Shown here piece by piece: positions 61,486 through 64,000 of a stretch of 64,000 bases of DNA. The DNA is from JACVRW01 sp963812415 (GTDB lineage: Bacteria > Actinomycetota > Thermoleophilia > Solirubrobacterales > Thermoleophilaceae), in the NCBI GenBank assembly GCA_963812415.1, contig CAWEVH010000022.1:62001-126000 (forward strand), written 5' to 3'. Numbering within the stretch: position 1 is the stretch's first letter; each line of letters starts with the position of its first letter. The notes under the pieces are model-generated. The model had not been told where the DNA came from. It was given only the letters and a program-made list of their open reading frames with translations, and searched no databases. The position numbers were made by a program, and so were the translations under genes.

Positions 61486-62100
61486 CTAGCCGCGCAGGCT
61501 GCCGTTGCCGCCGGCCACTTCCGCGGCGCGCTCGGCGAAGCGGATACGCGAGAGCGCCTCGGCGAACATCTTGTCGAGCTGCACCAGGCGCTTCGGCTCG
61601 GAGCGCAGCTCGAGCAGCGTCTGCTTGGCGTCGAGCGCGACGTCGAGCGTCGCGGCCATGCCGAAGGCGTCGAGCTTGGCGAGCGCATCCGGCTCGGGGC
61701 GCGTCTCCGAGACCTCCTCCACGAGGTCGGCGTAGCGCTGGCGTGCACCGTCGAGCGCGGCCGCGTCGTCGCCCTCCTCGTCGTCCAGCAGCTCGACGTC
61801 GCCGGCGGGGTAGGGAAGGTCCTCGATCCTGCGGTCGAGTCGGAACGGGGCCGTGCCCTCGACGAGGATGTTGAGGCGCCCGTCCTCGAAGCGCTCGAGG
61901 ACCCGCGTGATGCGGGCGCAGCAGCCGATCTCCTTGAGCCCATCGTCGGAGAGCCAGACGATCCCGAACTCGCCCGCCTGGTCGAGGCACTCGCCGACCA
62001 TGACCTTGTAGCGCTCCTCGAAGATGTGAAGCGGCACCAGCTCCTTCGGGAGCAGCACCAGGCCGAGAGGGAAGAGCGGGAAGCGCAGGCGCGACTCCAT
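61486..62100 (-). CDS. LON peptidase N-terminal (substrate-binding) domain protein
   Basis: 204 residues. FPLFPLGLVLLPKELVPLHIFEERYKVMVGECLD near 7 and FGIVWLSDDGLKEIGCCARITRVLERFEDGRLNILVEG near 47 match the LON substrate-binding domain without the ATPase or protease. Such single-domain proteins are common and of unknown function. It starts at ATG 62100, divergent from the Tat-exported protein at 62166. Confidence 0.92.
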   Translation of the reverse strand: MESRLRFPLFPLGLVLLPKELVPLHIFEERYKVMVGECLDQAGEFGIVWLSDDGLKEIGCCARITRVLERFEDGRLNILVEGTAPFRLDRRIEDLPYPAGDVELLDDEEGDDAAALDGARQRYADLVEEVSETRPEPDALAKLDAFGMAATLDVALDAKQTLLELRSEPKRLVQLDKMFAEALSRIRFAERAAEVAGGNGSLRG

Positions 62101-62165
62101 CCCGTCAACCCTAGAGACACGTCAGCTGCCGGAGCCGCCAGGCCCGCCTGCTACAACGACCCGGA

Positions 62166-63788
62166 GTGAGTGGGATCAGTCGCAGACGCTTCCTCGCGTC
62201 GGGGGCCGTCGCGGCCGGGGCTCTGGCATCGCCGTTGCGCGTGCGCGAGGCGCTCGGCGCGCCGGCACGCGCGGCCGACGGCCCGTACGGCCCACTCGGT
62301 CCGCCGGACGCCCTCGGCCTGATGCTGCCGGCGGGGTTCCGGGCGCGCGAGGTCGCCCGCTGCCTGCGGCCGGTGGCGGGCACGGACTACGCGCTCCCGA
62401 TCTTCCCGGACGGGCAGGCGGTGTTCGCCACGCGCGACGGCGGCTGGATCCTCGTGACGAACTCCGAGTCGATCTCGGCCACGGGCGCCGGGGCGTCGGC
62501 GATCCGCTTCGACCGCGAGGCGAGGATCGTGGACGCCTACCGCGTGCTCGGCGGCACGAACGCGAACTGCGCGGGCGGCCCGACGCCCTGGGGCACCTGG
62601 CTCTCCTGCGAGGAGTTCCAGGGAGGCATGGTCTGGGAGTGCGACCCGGCCGGCGCCCTGCGCGCGCGCGCACGTCCGGCGATGGGTCTGTTCGTGCACG
62701 AGGCCGCGGCCGTCGATCCGGGCGGGCGCCAGGTCTACATGACCGAGGACGAGGCCGACGGAGGCTTCTACCGCTTCACGCCCGCGAGCTATCCGAACCT
62801 CGACGCCGGGCTGCTCGAGGTGGCGGTCGTCGGCAGCGACGGCCAGGTGAGCTGGCGGGCGCTGCCGAACCCCGCCCCGACACCCGCGGACACGCCCACC
62901 CGCGCGCAGGTGCCGGAGATGACCCGCTTCAACGGAGGCGAGGGCATCTGGAACGCGGGCGGGTTCCTCCTGTTCACCACCAAGGGCGACGGCCGCGTGT
63001 GGTCCTACGACCTCGTGAGCGCGCGGATCGAGGTGCTCTACGACCACCAGGCCACCGCCTCGTCGCTCGACGCAGTCGACAACATCACGGTCTCGGCGGC
63101 CGGCGAGATCTTCGTCTGCGAGGACAACGGCAACATGGAGGTCGGGCTGATCACGCCCGACCGCGTGGTCTCGCCGTTCCTGCGCTTCAGTGGCGGCGCG
63201 CACTCGGTCTCCGAGGTGTGCGGGGCGGTCTTCGACCCGTCGGGCACGCGGCTCTACCTCACCTCCCAGGGGGCCTACACGCCCGGCGGCGGCTTTCGCG
63301 GTCCGGGAGCGGTCTACGAGGTCAGCGGTCCGTTCCGCCGGCCCGCGCCCGGCTCCGCGCCGCCGATCGTCTACGGACCGCCCGCCGGGGAGCGGGCGGG
63401 AGGCGGTCCGCTCGGCACGCCCAAGCCGCGGCTGCGGGTCACAGCGCCGCGCCGGCTGCGCCGCCTCGGGCTGTTGCGGCGCGGAATCAGCGTGACGCTG
63501 AGCTCGCGGGCGCGCCTGGAGGCCACGGTCAGCCTCGACAGCGCCGACCTGCTCTCGAGACCCGGCCGCGGGGGCTCGTCGCGGCGGCCCAAGCCGGTGC
63601 TCCTGGGCCGCAAGGAGGTCGAGCTGCCGGTCGAGCGCGAGATCACGGTGCGTCTGAGGCCCTCCGGGCGGGGCCGGCGGCTGCTCGCGCGGCGCCGACG
63701 GCCGCTCGACGCCCGGATCGTCGTCTCGGGGCGCGACCTGGCCGGGAACCGGGTCGCGGTCGTCCGCATGGTGCGGGTCTCGCGCTGA
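62166..63788 (+). CDS. Tat-exported PhoX-like (DUF839) protein
   Basis: 540 residues from GTG 62166. Twin-arginine signal SRRRFLASGAVAAGALA at 5-21. The beta-propeller region (DYALPIFPDGQAVFATRDGGWILVTNSES, TPWGTWLSCEE, DEADGGFYRFTPASYPNL, EDNGNMEVGLI) matches PhoX/DUF839 proteins, which bind Ca and Fe in alkaline phosphatases. The last 115 residues form an Arg-rich beta domain (RRLRRLGLLRRGISVTLSS, DLAGNRVAVVRMVRVS) of the kind seen in secreted proteins of this lineage. Activity is not assured. Confidence 0.85.
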   Translation: MSGISRRRFLASGAVAAGALASPLRVREALGAPARAADGPYGPLGPPDALGLMLPAGFRAREVARCLRPVAGTDYALPIFPDGQAVFATRDGGWILVTNSESISATGAGASAIRFDREARIVDAYRVLGGTNANCAGGPTPWGTWLSCEEFQGGMVWECDPAGALRARARPAMGLFVHEAAAVDPGGRQVYMTEDEADGGFYRFTPASYPNLDAGLLEVAVVGSDGQVSWRALPNPAPTPADTPTRAQVPEMTRFNGGEGIWNAGGFLLFTTKGDGRVWSYDLVSARIEVLYDHQATASSLDAVDNITVSAAGEIFVCEDNGNMEVGLITPDRVVSPFLRFSGGAHSVSEVCGAVFDPSGTRLYLTSQGAYTPGGGFRGPGAVYEVSGPFRRPAPGSAPPIVYGPPAGERAGGGPLGTPKPRLRVTAPRRLRRLGLLRRGISVTLSSRARLEATVSLDSADLLSRPGRGGSSRRPKPVLLGRKEVELPVEREITVRLRPSGRGRRLLARRRRPLDARIVVSGRDLAGNRVAVVRMVRVSR

Positions 63789-63837
63789 GGTGTCCAGGCC
63801 CGCGTGCGCAGCTCAAGGTCGGGCGAACTCCGCCGAT

Positions 63838-64000
63838 ATGGAGCACATGTCCATCGAGGTGACCAATGGTCTCCCTGAGGGCGCTGCTGACGGCAGCGTG
63901 ACGATCGAGCTCACGCTGGCCGAGGCCGAGGCGGTCAAGGCTTGGCTGCTCAAGCCGTCGGCGGATGGAAGTGCCGCCATCGACGACGACAACGCGAAGT
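63838..64000 (+). CDS. Hypothetical protein, 5' end only
   Basis: 54 codons reach the window edge with no stop. ATG 63838 or ATG 63847 is the start; the second has GGAG four bases before it and the first does not have a clear site. It begins MSIEVTNGLPEGAADGSVT, then helical IELTLAEAEAVKAWLLKPS and a Asp-rich end. No family recognised. Confidence 0.5.
   Translation, partial: MEHMSIEVTNGLPEGAADGSVTIELTLAEAEAVKAWLLKPSADGSAAIDDDNAK

Overview
The window is high-GC (roughly 70 percent) chromosomal DNA from a free-living actinobacterium, most likely of the class Thermoleophilia (Solirubrobacterales and relatives). This rests on gene content and protein style, not on a database search. The pointers are a ParA gene overlapping an N-terminally extended FtsZ, paired ArsA-like ATPases, a PilT-type ATPase without other pilus genes, a 2-oxoglutarate:ferredoxin oxidoreductase, and secreted proteins that end in Arg-rich beta domains. 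Coding density is high, GTG starts are common, and many neighbouring genes overlap by GTGA or ATGA.

Layout. 0-5.4 kb: stress and nitrogen-oxide genes (double universal stress protein, hemerythrin, ZIP transporter, NarL-type regulator, small membrane protein, copper nitrite reductase with all expected copper ligands). 5.4-12.5 kb: an AbiEi/DUF559 gene, a RemA-like protein, the transhydrogenase operon pntAA-pntAB-pntB, and divergent korAB. 12.5-16.6 kb: DUF2237, a secreted protein, and a translationally coupled operon mtnA - class II aldolase - DUF1152 - GNAT that looks like methylthioribose salvage. 16.6-24.3 kb: a looser accessory stretch with gene remnants, long gaps and a 15-bp tandem repeat that encodes a Cys-rich peptide ahead of an MpsC-family gene. 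24.3-29.65 kb: a stress island (TetR-SpoIIE fusion, DUF3618-type proteins, holin-like protein, YihY, DUF892 protein, strong terminator) lying between the N- and C-terminal pieces of one sulfurtransferase gene. 29.8-37.5 kb: dehydrogenases, a TetR gene with two operators, hydrolase, thiolase, a repeat-built secreted propeller-like protein and an SDR. 37.7-44.5 kb: dodecin, GlpX, MoeA, a GGDEF protein, GntR and NarL-type regulators. 44.7-54.2 kb: the principal-type sigma factor, acyl-CoA synthetase with divergent TetR, PilT, AIM24-like protein, HxlR regulator, a squalene/phytoene synthase-reductase pair, and a large hypothetical with a Glu-Pro tail. 54.2-64 kb: two ArsA-like ATPases, a SIS protein, ParA-FtsZ, gamma-glutamyltransferase, a LON-domain protein and a Tat-exported PhoX-like protein.

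Two dispersed palindromic repeat families run through the window: family A (39-41 bp, four copies) and family B (36 bp, three copies).

Eleven reading-frame breaks in ten genes can each be repaired by deleting a single base, mostly in short G or C runs, and no break needs the opposite correction. This points to systematic insertion errors in the assembly rather than to widespread gene decay. Several entries are therefore described as probably intact genes with a frameshift in this read. The genes at 23.86-24.34, 29.65-29.83, 19.97-20.13 and 37.52-37.63 kb are true remnants.
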